From contig NZ_FNYE01000011.1 in assembly GCF_900108945.1 (NCBI RefSeq), forward strand, positions 124,001 through 188,000: 64,000 bases of DNA, written 5' to 3'. Position 1 is the first letter of the stretch, and each line of letters begins with the position of its first letter. A program made the position numbers and the translations under genes. Below are positions 1-8,811 of this stretch, piece after piece. The stretch comes from Paraburkholderia diazotrophica (GTDB lineage: Bacteria; Pseudomonadota; Gammaproteobacteria; Burkholderiales; Burkholderiaceae). The notes under the pieces are model-generated. The model searched no databases. It was not told the DNA's origin and worked only from the letters and a program-made list of their open reading frames with translations.

Positions 1-12
1 TAAGGGGGGCCG

Positions 13-738
13 TCAAGACCCGGCAACGGATGCGCGATCCTGACTCGCAGTCTCGGTCCAGCGCTCGTGCGCGCGCTGCATCCTCGCAAGACCGTGCGCG
101 ACATGTTCGCGCACGAGCAGGACCGCATTTTCTTCTTCGCCGCGAGCCAGCGCATTGACGATCTTCTCGTGTTCGGTGACGGATTCGCCGAGCGCGCCTT
201 GATCCGTTTCGATCGCCGCCTGCCGCAACAGGCCGAGCTGGCGCACGAGATGCCGATACGTCGAGATCAGATGCTGATTGCCGACGCCCGCGACCATCGC
301 ATCGTGCAACTGGATGTTCAGTTCGGTGTAGCGCACGAGATCGCGCGTTTTCTTCGCGGCCTTCATTGCAGCGATGATGCCTTTCAGCGCGCCGAGCGTT
401 TCGGGCGTCATGTGATTTGCGAGCCAGCGCGCGACAGACTCGTCGAGCATCGCGCGGACTTCGTAGATCTCTTGCGCTTCGCGCAGCGAAACGACCCGCA
501 CGGTCACGCCACGGTTCTTTTCCGTTTTGAGCAGCCCTGCCTGTTCGAGCGCGCGAAAAGCTTCGCGCACGGGCCCTCGCGATACGTTCAGCCGCGTGGC
601 GACTTCCACTTCATTGAGCTTTTCGCCGGGCGCAAGCTCGCCCGAAAGAATGCTCTGCTCGAGACTCTCCTGCACGAGCATCGCGAGCGAATGTCGTTGC
701 AAGAGTTCAAAGGCGCTGGGCAGGTTGGAGCTGGTCAT
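13..738 (-). CDS. GntR-family (FCD subfamily) transcriptional regulator
   Basis: Cytoplasmic DNA-binding repressor or activator of 241 residues. The N-terminal winged helix (about residues 15-80) contains LAPGEKLNEVEVATRLNVS followed by RGPVREAFRALEQAGLL, the standard GntR recognition region. The C-terminal half is an all-helical FCD ligand domain with likely metal ligands in QLHDAMV, TEHEKIV and REHVAHG. It resembles the burkholderial regulators described as associated with phosphonate use, but that ligand assignment is only a recollection. I chose the ATG at 738; an in-frame TTG at 786 would add 16 residues but lies in promoter-like sequence. Its downstream neighbour lies outside the window to the left, so its target is unknown. 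Confidence 0.85.
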   Translation of the reverse strand: MTSSNLPSAFELLQRHSLAMLVQESLEQSILSGELAPGEKLNEVEVATRLNVSRGPVREAFRALEQAGLLKTEKNRGVTVRVVSLREAQEIYEVRAMLDESVARWLANHMTPETLGALKGIIAAMKAAKKTRDLVRYTELNIQLHDAMVAGVGNQHLISTYRHLVRQLGLLRQAAIETDQGALGESVTEHEKIVNALARGEEENAVLLVREHVAHGLARMQRAHERWTETASQDRASVAGS

Positions 739-1095
739 GGCAGTCGATGCAAGCGAAGGGCGACGGATGAACGTCTGACCTGTCAAACACTAACTTACAC
801 GTTTGTTTATTGTCAACAATGCCGAACGCTGGATCTGACCGGGTCGCCTTGCGGGCCGGCAGTGCCGACGATCGTCGTGCTCGCGGTCGCGCTGTTCGGG
901 CCGCGTACCACAGGTCTTGCACTCGACGACATCGCGCGATGAATAAGTGAGCGGGTAGCGGTGGCGCCGCGCGTGTCGGCTCAAGCGCTGATGCCGTTCA
1001 GTCACGCGACCGAACGGCATCTTGGGGTTGTGATGCACAGCCGTTTGCGCAACGTCCGCGCCGATGTCCGCTACGGCAGCGGCCCGTCGCGCGCG
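739..1095. other. Intergenic region between the GntR gene and the diiron protein gene
   Basis: This 357-base stretch holds the promoter and operator region of the GntR gene near 781-820. The remainder is GC-rich sequence in which I see no convincing gene on either strand. Confidence 0.5.
809..820. promoter_or_regulatory. Candidate GntR/FCD operator
   Basis: ATTGTCAACAAT is a perfect 5-bp inverted repeat (ATTGT, 2-bp centre, ACAAT). It matches the TTGT-N2-ACAA form common for FCD regulators. On the minus strand it overlaps a TTGACA hexamer that could be the -35 box of the GntR gene, which suggests autoregulation. Confidence 0.45.
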
Positions 1096-2037
1096 TTAGC
1101 TCATGATCGGCGTCATCGCCGTTTCGATCCGCGACGCCTGATTGCGGGTAATCATGCTGCCGAGCGCGTGACTGAAGCGCGGTTCCTGCACACCGGAAAT
1201 GATGTATTGCCACCGGTACGCGCCAAGCAGACCTGCATGCACGGACTCTTTTCCGGCCATCGTCAGAGGCCGTCCGCAGATCGTTGCAAAGTAGTCGGCA
1301 TCCGCGCGAGCCTGCGTTTGCAGCATGCCGTCGACGGCAGCGACCAGTTCGATCAGCTCGTCGACTGCCTTGTCGCGCTCTTCAGGCGAAAGCCGGGCGT
1401 CTTCGCGTTGCCATTCGAGTTCGTCGAGGATCGCGTGCTGCGATTCCTCGCGCCAATGGTAGAGAAAGACGTCCCTCCACAGTTCGGATGCGTTCGCGTC
1501 ACCGTCGATGCTGCCGCGATAGTGCGCGAGCACGAAGAGCTCGATGTGGCAGGTCAGCGCGAGCACGGCCCAGGTGGATTTCGACAGGACGAACGAGGCG
1601 ACGCTGTTGGCTTCGGGCAAGAACGCATAGCCGGTGGGCATGCCTTCGGCGCACATGCGTTCGATGCGGCGAAACAGTTCCTGATGCTTGATTTCTTCAT
1701 CGCTGAACCGGACGAGCGCTTCGAGGGCGTTCTGGTCGCCGAGGTGGTACGGACCGCTCATCTCCAGGACCTTGGCAGCAATGAAGCGTTCGACGAGGCC
1801 GAACATGTTTGCATACGTGCGTCCCTGAATCTGGCTGAGCATGCGCTGTTCGTCGGGGCCGAGGAAGGCGAGGGAATCGACCTTCGATAGCGCGTCCGGC
1901 AGGAATTTCTTCGAGAAGTCGAAAGATCGGCCGCGAATCACGTCGCGGTCGATGTCCCAGCGGACGCGTTTCGATGCAGCGATACATTTTGCGTAGCGGT
2001 TGGCGTCGATCTGGTTCACATCGGTGGTGATTTCCAT
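1096..2037 (-). CDS. Ferritin-like diiron protein (AurF-like oxygenase/hydrolase fold)
   Basis: Cytoplasmic protein of 313 residues with the four-helix diiron ligand pattern. There is a Glu in GLVERFIAAK, an ExxH in DEEIKHQELF, a Glu in CHIELFVLAH and a second ExxH in REESQHAILDE. This order (E, ExxH, E, ExxH) is diagnostic of carboxylate-bridged diiron proteins such as AurF-type N-oxygenases and related families. The substrate cannot be read from sequence. The start at 2037 has a GGAG ribosome site 9 bases upstream. The gene is divergent from the large SARP-like regulator at 2323, which may control it; that link rests on position only. Confidence 0.75.
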   Translation of the reverse strand: MEITTDVNQIDANRYAKCIAASKRVRWDIDRDVIRGRSFDFSKKFLPDALSKVDSLAFLGPDEQRMLSQIQGRTYANMFGLVERFIAAKVLEMSGPYHLGDQNALEALVRFSDEEIKHQELFRRIERMCAEGMPTGYAFLPEANSVASFVLSKSTWAVLALTCHIELFVLAHYRGSIDGDANASELWRDVFLYHWREESQHAILDELEWQREDARLSPEERDKAVDELIELVAAVDGMLQTQARADADYFATICGRPLTMAGKESVHAGLLGAYRWQYIISGVQEPRFSHALGSMITRNQASRIETAMTPIMS

Positions 2038-2322
2038 TGAAACATCTCCTTCAATTGCGGTTCATCGATACTCACAGTGCCGATGCCGCAGGGATGTCCC
2101 TTCGAATGTGCCAGCCACCTTGGCCGGGCCGCATCGCCACAGTCCAACTATCGTTGCCGGACGTCATCGATCCGTGAACAGCGCGCGGGGCCGCGTGAAA
2201 TCGCCGTAAAAAAATCGAATGAAAAAAAGCCCGGCCTGTGCGAAGTGCGGGCGGGATGATGCGTGAATATCGAGCGCCGCGAAGTAAACTGTTCGTAGGT
2301 AACGCTTCATCTCTCGCACGTC

Positions 2323-5300
2323 ATGACCCGGCTCACGATCGAAGTCCTTGGAGGCCTGCACATCCGCCTTGCCGGGGAGCGCGTGCCGCTGGACTTTCCG
2401 ACGAAGAAGAGCAAGGCGATCCTGGCCTACCTCGCCTTGTCGCCGGGCATGCTGCGCTCGCGCGAGCAGCTGGCAAGCGTGTTCTGGGAGCGCAGCGCCG
2501 AAGAGCAGGCGAGAGCGAGTTTGCGGCAGACGCTGTCGAGCCTGCGCCGGATGTTGTCGCACGCCGCGCCGCTATTGAAGACGGAGCCGGACGCGATATG
2601 GCTCGACGCTCATCTTGTCGACGTCGACGCGCTGCAATTCACGCACTTCTCAGGCGAGCGGTCTGCCGAGTCACTGGCCAAGGCTGTCGCGCTCTATCGA
2701 GGCGCGCTGCTCGATGGCTTTGGTCTGCATGAAGACCCGTTCGAACAGTGGATGACCGTCGAGCGCCGCTGGTTTCATGAGCGCGCAGTGGAAGTGTTCG
2801 CCAAACTCGTCAGCCTTTACGAGCAATCCGGCGCGTCCAGTCACGCCATAGCGGCGGCAAGCAGAATTCTGGCATTGGACCCGTTGCTGGAGTGGGCGCA
2901 TGCGGCGCTCATGAGGCTGTATGCGAGCGCGGGGCGCCGGGATGCTGCCATGCGTCAATATCAGGAATGCGTCCGCGTGCTCAACGCCGAACTCGGCATG
3001 GTTCCCACGGAAGGGACACAACGTCTCGCTGCCGACATCCAGCAGAATGGGTACAGCGTGCCCGCCACGTCAGTTGGCATTGCCGGAGTGCAGGCAGAGC
3101 AGCGTCGCGCTGCGCCGCGCGGCGTGAATGAAGCCGTCAATGAGGCGATATCGCCGGCGGAGCGCAAGCCGTTGAGCGTGCTCTGCACGCGCGTGCGCGA
3201 GCCGATTGGCGACATGGACCCCGAGCTCGCGTTGGAGCGGGTCGACGCTGTGCTGAAGATGATGGTCGATGCCGTCCACCGGTTCGGCGGCCTCACGACG
3301 CAGCTTCGAAGCGATGGCGTGACGGCGCTGTTCGGGGCGCCCGTCTCGCAGGAGGACCACGCGGTACGGGCGTGCTATGCCGCGCTCGCGATGCGCGAAG
3401 CGATGCGGGCGGTCGTGGGACGGCCGCTGGACGTGCGGATCGGCATCCATTCCGGCGACGCCGTCGTCCGGACGATCGGCAGCGACCGGGCGCAGCACTA
3501 CGACGCGCTGGGCGCCGTACCGCAACTGGCGAACCTGATCGATTCCATCTTGTCCGCCGATGAGATCGGCGTGAGCGCCGACACCGCGCGGTGCGCCGAA
3601 GGATTCATCGAACTCGCGGATCGCAGGGCGCGCGTGCTGCCAGGCGCGGCGCCCTCCGTCGAGATCTTCATACTACGCGCGAGGTCTGGGCTGCGGCTTC
3701 GTTGGGACGCTCGCGCGGCACGCGGTCTTTCGCGGTTTGTCGGCCGCGACACGGAAATGGCCGGTTTGCAGGGGCTGCTCGGGCGTGCCGCGCGAGGCGC
3801 AGGGCAGGTGTGTGCGATCGTCGGCGAGGCGGGGGTGGGCAAATCCCGTCTGGTGCACGAGTTCATCAGCGCTGCACGCGCGTCCGGATGGACGACACTC
3901 GAAACGGGTACGAGCTCGCACGACAATAGCGCAATCTATCTTCCCGTCGCCGAGCTGCTGCGAACGTGGTTCGGCATCGGCGAGCGCGACACGCTGGCTG
4001 AAGCGGCTGACAGGCTGCATCAGGGCATCGGGGCTGTCGACCCGGAACTTGCCGTGACGCGTCCCGCGTTGGCTGCGCTGCTGGACTTGCCGCCCGACGA
4101 TCCGCAATGGGAGATCGCGAGTCCGCCGCAAAAGCGCAAGCGCACGCTCGAAGCCGTCGCTTCTCTCGTGATCCGCGCAAGTGAGCACCATCCGCTGGTC
4201 GTCGTCGTCGAGGATCTGCATTGGAACGACGATGGCACGCAAGCCGTGCTCGATCATCTCGTCGATTGCATTGGCGCCGCGCGCGTGTTGCTGCTCGTCA
4301 CGCATCGGCCCGAATACCGGCACGCGTGGTTCGGCAAGAGCTATTTCTCGCAGCTTCATCTGGACAGTCTTGCCGCCGAAAGCGCGGACCTGCTGCTGCG
4401 CTCGCTGCTCGGCGACGATGTCGGGGTATTGGCGCTGCGCAGACGGCTGATCGAGCGCACGGGCCGCACGCCGCTTTTCCTCGAAGAGTCGGTCCGCGCA
4501 CTGGTCGATGCGGGTGCGCTGGTCGGTCAGACGGGCGCCTACCAGATGGTTCGAACCATCGACACGTTCGAGATCCCATCGACTGTGCATGCCGTCCTTG
4601 CATCGCGGATCGATCGACTGTCCGCGCAACAAAAGGCTGTGCTGCAGATGGCAGCCGTGATCGGGCAGGAGTTCGCGGTCGATCTTCTGCAGCCGGTGGC
4701 CGAGCTCGAACGCGAGTCGCTGCTCGATCTGCTCGGCGAGTTGCAGGCAGCAGAACTGCTCTATCAGACGCGCTTGCTGCCGCGTCAGCAGTACACGTTC
4801 AAGCATGCGCTCACGCATCGTGTCGCTTATGCAAGCGTGCTCAAGGAGCGAAGGCGATCGTTGCATGTGCAACTCGTGGAGGTGATCGAGCGGCTCCATG
4901 CGCAACGTCTCGACGAGCATGTCGAGCGCCTCGCGCATCACGCGCTTGCGGGTGAGCTGTGGGAGAAGGCTGTCGATTACCTGTACCGCTCGGCGTGCAA
5001 GGCGCTGCAGCGATCCGCCTATCAGCAGACGGTCGAGTACCTGAACCGGGGACTCGACATCATCCGGACGTTGCCTCGCACGCCGGCGCTGCTCAGGCAT
5101 GAACTCGATTATCAAAAGGTCCTGGGCGTGACGATGATGGCGGCGAAAGGCTGGGCCGCCAAAGAAGTGCTTGACGCGTATACGCAGGCCCGTTTGCTAT
5201 GCGAGGAGCTAGGTGACGAGAGCGAGTTGTTCACCGTATTGCGAGGGGAAGGGCAGTACCGGATGATCCGTGGCGAGTCGGAAATCGCCCGTGAACTCGG

Positions 5301-6264
5301 CAACCGCTGCGCCGCGCTGACAGCGGACTCGCACGATCCTGCGATGCATATCGAAACGCATCATCTGTTCTGGACGAACAGCTTTTTCATGGGGGAATAC
5401 GCGGCGGCCGCGTTCCATTGTGGAAAGGGCATCGCATTGTACGAGCGCGAACGGGACCATGCGCTGACGTTCAAGTACTCCGGACATGATCCGGGTGTGT
5501 GCTGCCGGTGCTTCACCGCGCTCGTGCAGTGCCTGCGCGGCTATCCGGACAAGTCGCTGTCGATTTCCGACGAGACGCTCGAGCTCGCAAGCGAACTCGA
5601 TCATCCGCTGACGACGGCTCTCGCGTACTGGACACGCAGCTTTGCGCATATCCTGCGTGGCGAGCCGGAATTGGCAAGGGAGTGGGCGGCACTGGAAATC
5701 TCCCTATGCGAGGAATACGCGTTGCCCTTGCTGCTGTCACAGGGGACGTTTCAACTGGGCTGGGCATTGACGCAATCCGGCGACCTCGACGAAGGGATCG
5801 AACGGATGCGTGAGGGTATTGCGGCAATCAGCGCAACGGGGGCGGAAATGGGCTTGCCGTACTTCAACGCGCTGCTTGGCGAAGCGCTTGGCCGAGCCGG
5901 CAAACGGGAGGCGGGACTCGTCGAAATCGACCGGGCGCTCGCGGCTGTCGATGAGCATGGCGGGCGTTTCCAGCTCTCCGAAATGCTGCGGCTCAAAGGC
6001 GAATTGCTCGCAGCCCAGCGGAGTGCGCGATGCGAGGAAGGGGTCGCGTTCATTCGCGAAGCAGTCGTGGTTGCACAAAGGCAGGGCGCGTGCTTTCCGG
6101 GTCTTCGTGCGGCGATCACCCTTGCACGCAAGCTGGCATCGACGGGCGACTTCGATCATGCCCGCGCCGTGCTGCAGCCCGCCTGCGAAGCCATGAGTGA
6201 GGGGAGCGGACTGACGGATGTGCGTGCGGCGCGGGCACTGCTCGGTGAACTCAGGAACGGGTAG
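2323..6264 (+). CDS. SARP/BTAD regulator fused to degenerate cyclase, AAA ATPase and TPR domains
   Basis: Large cytoplasmic regulator of 1313 residues. Residues 1-90 form an OmpR-like winged helix (RSREQLASVFW, ASLRQTLSSLRRML), followed by a BTAD helical domain to about 245. Residues 280-460 resemble a class III nucleotide cyclase (VRIGIHSGDAVV, LFGAPVSQEDHAVRA). The first metal-binding Asp expected after the initial beta strand is absent, since the segment reads LSVLCTRVREP, so catalysis is doubtful. A P-loop GEAGVGKS lies at 501-508 and a Walker B VVVVEDLHW near 625-633. The remainder is helical repeat sequence of TPR type. Architecture matches AfsR/LuxR-like STAND ATPases, which sense signals and activate transcription. 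The ATG at 2323 lacks a strong ribosome site. Confidence 0.85.
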   Translation: MTRLTIEVLGGLHIRLAGERVPLDFPTKKSKAILAYLALSPGMLRSREQLASVFWERSAEEQARASLRQTLSSLRRMLSHAAPLLKTEPDAIWLDAHLVDVDALQFTHFSGERSAESLAKAVALYRGALLDGFGLHEDPFEQWMTVERRWFHERAVEVFAKLVSLYEQSGASSHAIAAASRILALDPLLEWAHAALMRLYASAGRRDAAMRQYQECVRVLNAELGMVPTEGTQRLAADIQQNGYSVPATSVGIAGVQAEQRRAAPRGVNEAVNEAISPAERKPLSVLCTRVREPIGDMDPELALERVDAVLKMMVDAVHRFGGLTTQLRSDGVTALFGAPVSQEDHAVRACYAALAMREAMRAVVGRPLDVRIGIHSGDAVVRTIGSDRAQHYDALGAVPQLANLIDSILSADEIGVSADTARCAEGFIELADRRARVLPGAAPSVEIFILRARSGLRLRWDARAARGLSRFVGRDTEMAGLQGLLGRAARGAGQVCAIVGEAGVGKSRLVHEFISAARASGWTTLETGTSSHDNSAIYLPVAELLRTWFGIGERDTLAEAADRLHQGIGAVDPELAVTRPALAALLDLPPDDPQWEIASPPQKRKRTLEAVASLVIRASEHHPLVVVVEDLHWNDDGTQAVLDHLVDCIGAARVLLLVTHRPEYRHAWFGKSYFSQLHLDSLAAESADLLLRSLLGDDVGVLALRRRLIERTGRTPLFLEESVRALVDAGALVGQTGAYQMVRTIDTFEIPSTVHAVLASRIDRLSAQQKAVLQMAAVIGQEFAVDLLQPVAELERESLLDLLGELQAAELLYQTRLLPRQQYTFKHALTHRVAYASVLKERRRSLHVQLVEVIERLHAQRLDEHVERLAHHALAGELWEKAVDYLYRSACKALQRSAYQQTVEYLNRGLDIIRTLPRTPALLRHELDYQKVLGVTMMAAKGWAAKEVLDAYTQARLLCEELGDESELFTVLRGEGQYRMIRGESEIARELGNRCAALTADSHDPAMHIETHHLFWTNSFFMGEYAAAAFHCGKGIALYERERDHALTFKYSGHDPGVCCRCFTALVQCLRGYPDKSLSISDETLELASELDHPLTTALAYWTRSFAHILRGEPELAREWAALEISLCEEYALPLLLSQGTFQLGWALTQSGDLDEGIERMREGIAAISATGAEMGLPYFNALLGEALGRAGKREAGLVEIDRALAAVDEHGGRFQLSEMLRLKGELLAAQRSARCEEGVAFIREAVVVAQRQGACFPGLRAAITLARKLASTGDFDHARAVLQPACEAMSEGSGLTDVRAARALLGELRNG

Positions 6265-6285
6265 CAGGGCGATCGCGTGCATGAT

Positions 6286-7329
6286 TCACCGTGGCGCCAT
6301 GACACGAAGCACCGGACGCCCATCGACGTTCTTCAGCGGGAAATAGACGCGATGCGTCGATGGATCGACGCCGACCACATGCGCGTTGGGCCCAATGCTG
6401 CCCTCTCCCGTCTTCGACACGGTCGATGAGCCGACAGCGAACATCGACACGATGCCGGCTTCACCTGCCACGAAGAGCGTGCCGCGACCGGGATCGAACG
6501 CGAGTACGTCGGGACCGTCACCGACGTCAAACGACTGTAAGACCTCTTTCGTGCGCAGGTTCAGCTCGAGAAGCCTGGCATTGTCTTCGCACGCGACAAA
6601 TGCCAGGTGGAGATGAGGAACGATGTAAAGGCCGTGGTTGCCCTTTGCGCCAGGCAGATCGATCCGCGCAACGATCGAGTCGTTCGACGGGTCGATCTCG
6701 ACGAGTTGCCGTCGCGACTGCGCGTTGACAAAGATGTGGCGCGATGCAGCGTCGTACTGGGAGTTGCCGATCGTACCGCCCAGCGGGATCGTATTGAGGC
6801 GGCGATTGGATTGGGTGTCGATCACCGTTTCTGTCCCACCCGTTTCGTCCGACACATAAAGTTTTCGCATGTCCGGCGCGTAGGCCATTCCGTCCGGATA
6901 GACGCCGCCCGGCATGCGCGCGGTGATTTTCAGCGTGGCTTCGTCAATGGCGACGACTTCGTTCGTGCCCGTCGCTGACGCATAGACGCGCGACAGTTCG
7001 GGCACGACAAGTACTCCATGCACTGCGGCGATGTTGCCGATGCGAGCGACGACACGGGAGGTCTGTGTGTCGACGACGATGACCTCGCTGTCGCCCAGGT
7101 GGGCGATGAACAGCAGATGCCGGTCCGGGTCGACACTTTCATAGTCGAGCCTGGACGCGCGGCCCGGAAGCGGAATGTCGGCGACGTGCGCCAACGGCAG
7201 TTCCGCAACTGCGGGCTTACCGGCAGCATTCGAGTCGTGATGGACGATCAGTGCTGCAATCGCGAGGATCACAAGCATGACGAGCATCGTTGCAACGTGA
7301 CGATGATCGATACCGATACGATTGTTCAT
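6286..7329 (-). CDS. YVTN/YncE-like beta-propeller protein, probably periplasmic
   Basis: Protein of 347 residues with an N-terminal hydrophobic segment (about 12-32, MLVMLVILAIAALIV), a signal anchor or uncleaved signal. The rest is built from repeated beta-propeller blades such as VIVVDTQTSRVVARI, VVAIDEATLKITARM, KLYVSDETGG and LLELNLRTKEVLQSF. This is typical of the YVTN/PQQ-like seven-bladed propellers. It overlaps the MFS gene stop by 4 bases (ATGA) and has a GGAGG site 8 bases upstream of its start, so it is the last gene of the chromate operon. Its role there is unknown; a periplasmic binding or scaffold function is a guess. Confidence 0.8.
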   Translation of the reverse strand: MNNRIGIDHRHVATMLVMLVILAIAALIVHHDSNAAGKPAVAELPLAHVADIPLPGRASRLDYESVDPDRHLLFIAHLGDSEVIVVDTQTSRVVARIGNIAAVHGVLVVPELSRVYASATGTNEVVAIDEATLKITARMPGGVYPDGMAYAPDMRKLYVSDETGGTETVIDTQSNRRLNTIPLGGTIGNSQYDAASRHIFVNAQSRRQLVEIDPSNDSIVARIDLPGAKGNHGLYIVPHLHLAFVACEDNARLLELNLRTKEVLQSFDVGDGPDVLAFDPGRGTLFVAGEAGIVSMFAVGSSTVSKTGEGSIGPNAHVVGVDPSTHRVYFPLKNVDGRPVLRVMAPR

Positions 7330-8591
7330 GACGAACCTCCGTCGGGTTTAACGTGACGGAATGCGGCGAGCAGCGATAAGTCGTACGCAATCTTCAATGC
7401 GCCGCACGCGACGAGAGGAGCGCCGAGCCACCCGAGGCTGAGAAGCGCCCCTGAGAGAGTGGGCGCGAGCGCGGCTGCCAGACTTCTTGGCACGGCCGTA
7501 AAGCTTGCCGCAGCGGGACGCTCACCCGGCGTTACAACGGACATCACGTAGGCGCTGCGCGTGGGCACGTCCATCTGCGAAAGGGCGCTGCGCGCGAGGA
7601 GTAGCAGCAGCGTCAGCGTGAGAGACGGCGAGAACGCCGCGGCAATCAGACATACGCTCGACGGGATATGGGTGAACACCATTGTGTTGAGCAGACCGAT
7701 ACGGCGCGACAGTGGTGCCGCAGCAAGCTGCGAACCCGCGCTGAGCAGTCCGGCCCAGAAAAAGAACTGCCCGGCAGCGCCAAGCGAAAGCCCAAACCGC
7801 TCGATCAACCACAAAGTCAGCAGCGAGTTGACGAGCAGGCCACCTGCGAAGGCGTCGACGCTGAATAGCATCGCGAGGCGAGTGACGATTCCGCGCGATG
7901 CCCCAAGCGATACGCGTGGCGTGTCGATGCTGGACGGGCGTGCCGGCAGGCGCGCGTAGAGTAGCCAGATGGCGGCTCCTGTTATCGCGTAGACGATGAA
8001 CATGATGCGCATCGCCATAAGCGGCGAAGCAGCCGTGTGGGCTGCGATCGAATCGGGCAAGCCTGCCGCGAGTGCACCCAGTGCGGCCGATAGCGCGCCG
8101 ACGAGGCTATAGCGTGCAAATAGCGCGGTTCGCGCGTCGCCCGTTGCGGCTTCGGCGAGCCTTGCGTGTTCGAGCGGGAGAAACAGACTGACATCGCCGG
8201 AACTCGGGTTCAACGTGCCGACGAACGCGACGACGAGCAGCGGCCATAGCGATGACAGCCCCGCGAATGCGAGACCCGTGGCCATCATCAGTGCTGCCGC
8301 AAGGCGCAACAGGCCGCGCGGCGCAAAGCGATTGCCTGAGAGACCCACCAGGATCGTCGCGAAGGCCGAACCGAACAGGGTGGTCGTGCTGACCAGTCCG
8401 ACATCCAGTTGCCCAAAACCGAGCTTGAGCAGGTAGCCGGGCAGCAGCACCGCAATGAAGCCGTCGCACATGCCGCGCAGTCCGCGGGCGACAAGCAGGA
8501 CCAGGGCGCCGCGTTCAGCGCCTTCGGGAAGGAGCAACGCAGACAGCCTTGATCTGCGCGTTCCATCAGCGGTGCATCCGGGTATGGGCAT
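7326..8591 (-). CDS. MFS transporter in the chromate operon
   Basis: Inner-membrane carrier of about 421 residues with roughly 12 hydrophobic segments, for example IAVLLPGYLLKLGFGQLDVG, WPLLVVAFVGTL and MFIVYAITGAAIWLLYA. Its substrate is not evident. I start it at the ATG at 8591, just inside the 3' end of the 69-residue gene; an upstream frame reaches 8663 but would bury more of that gene. The AAGGA before 8591 is only 2 bases from the ATG, so the start is uncertain. It lies between chrA and the propeller gene in one transcript direction, with overlaps on both sides that imply co-expression. Confidence 0.75.
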   Translation of the reverse strand: MPIPGCTADGTRRSRLSALLLPEGAERGALVLLVARGLRGMCDGFIAVLLPGYLLKLGFGQLDVGLVSTTTLFGSAFATILVGLSGNRFAPRGLLRLAAALMMATGLAFAGLSSLWPLLVVAFVGTLNPSSGDVSLFLPLEHARLAEAATGDARTALFARYSLVGALSAALGALAAGLPDSIAAHTAASPLMAMRIMFIVYAITGAAIWLLYARLPARPSSIDTPRVSLGASRGIVTRLAMLFSVDAFAGGLLVNSLLTLWLIERFGLSLGAAGQFFFWAGLLSAGSQLAAAPLSRRIGLLNTMVFTHIPSSVCLIAAAFSPSLTLTLLLLLARSALSQMDVPTRSAYVMSVVTPGERPAAASFTAVPRSLAAALAPTLSGALLSLGWLGAPLVACGALKIAYDLSLLAAFRHVKPDGGSS

Positions 8592-8775
8592 TGTCCTTGC
8601 ACCACACATAGAGTGCGTCATCCATGAGCACGCCGTAACGCAGTTGTTCGCGATCGTCTGCAAAGGTGCGCGACATCCCGACGGAAATTACGTCAAGGCC
8701 CGCTGACTCTGCCGCGAGATCGACACCCGCACTGACGTCAGCCGTGTTGAGCAGGAATGTACGACTTGTCGGCAT
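8566..8775 (-). CDS. Small conserved-looking protein downstream of chrA
   Basis: A 69-residue soluble protein that I do not recognise. It has no signal peptide or membrane segment. The sequence contains SRTFLLNTADVSAG near the start and YGVLMDDALYVWCKDN near the end, with a single cysteine. A good GAGGA ribosome site sits 7 bases before the ATG, the gap to chrA is only 36 bases, and the 3' end overlaps the MFS start, so it is very likely translated within the operon. It could be a small accessory or sensor of the chromate response; there is no direct evidence. Confidence 0.6.
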   Translation of the reverse strand: MPTSRTFLLNTADVSAGVDLAAESAGLDVISVGMSRTFADDREQLRYGVLMDDALYVWCKDNAHTRMHR

Positions 8776-8811
8776 GGGTCTGTCCTCGCAGGTACACGCA
8801 CGCGCGTGCGG

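Noticed and set aside
8591-8663. Longer N-terminus for the MFS gene in the chromate operon
   Set aside because: The extra 24 residues overlap the 69-residue gene, which has a good ribosome site, and contain no typical start context.
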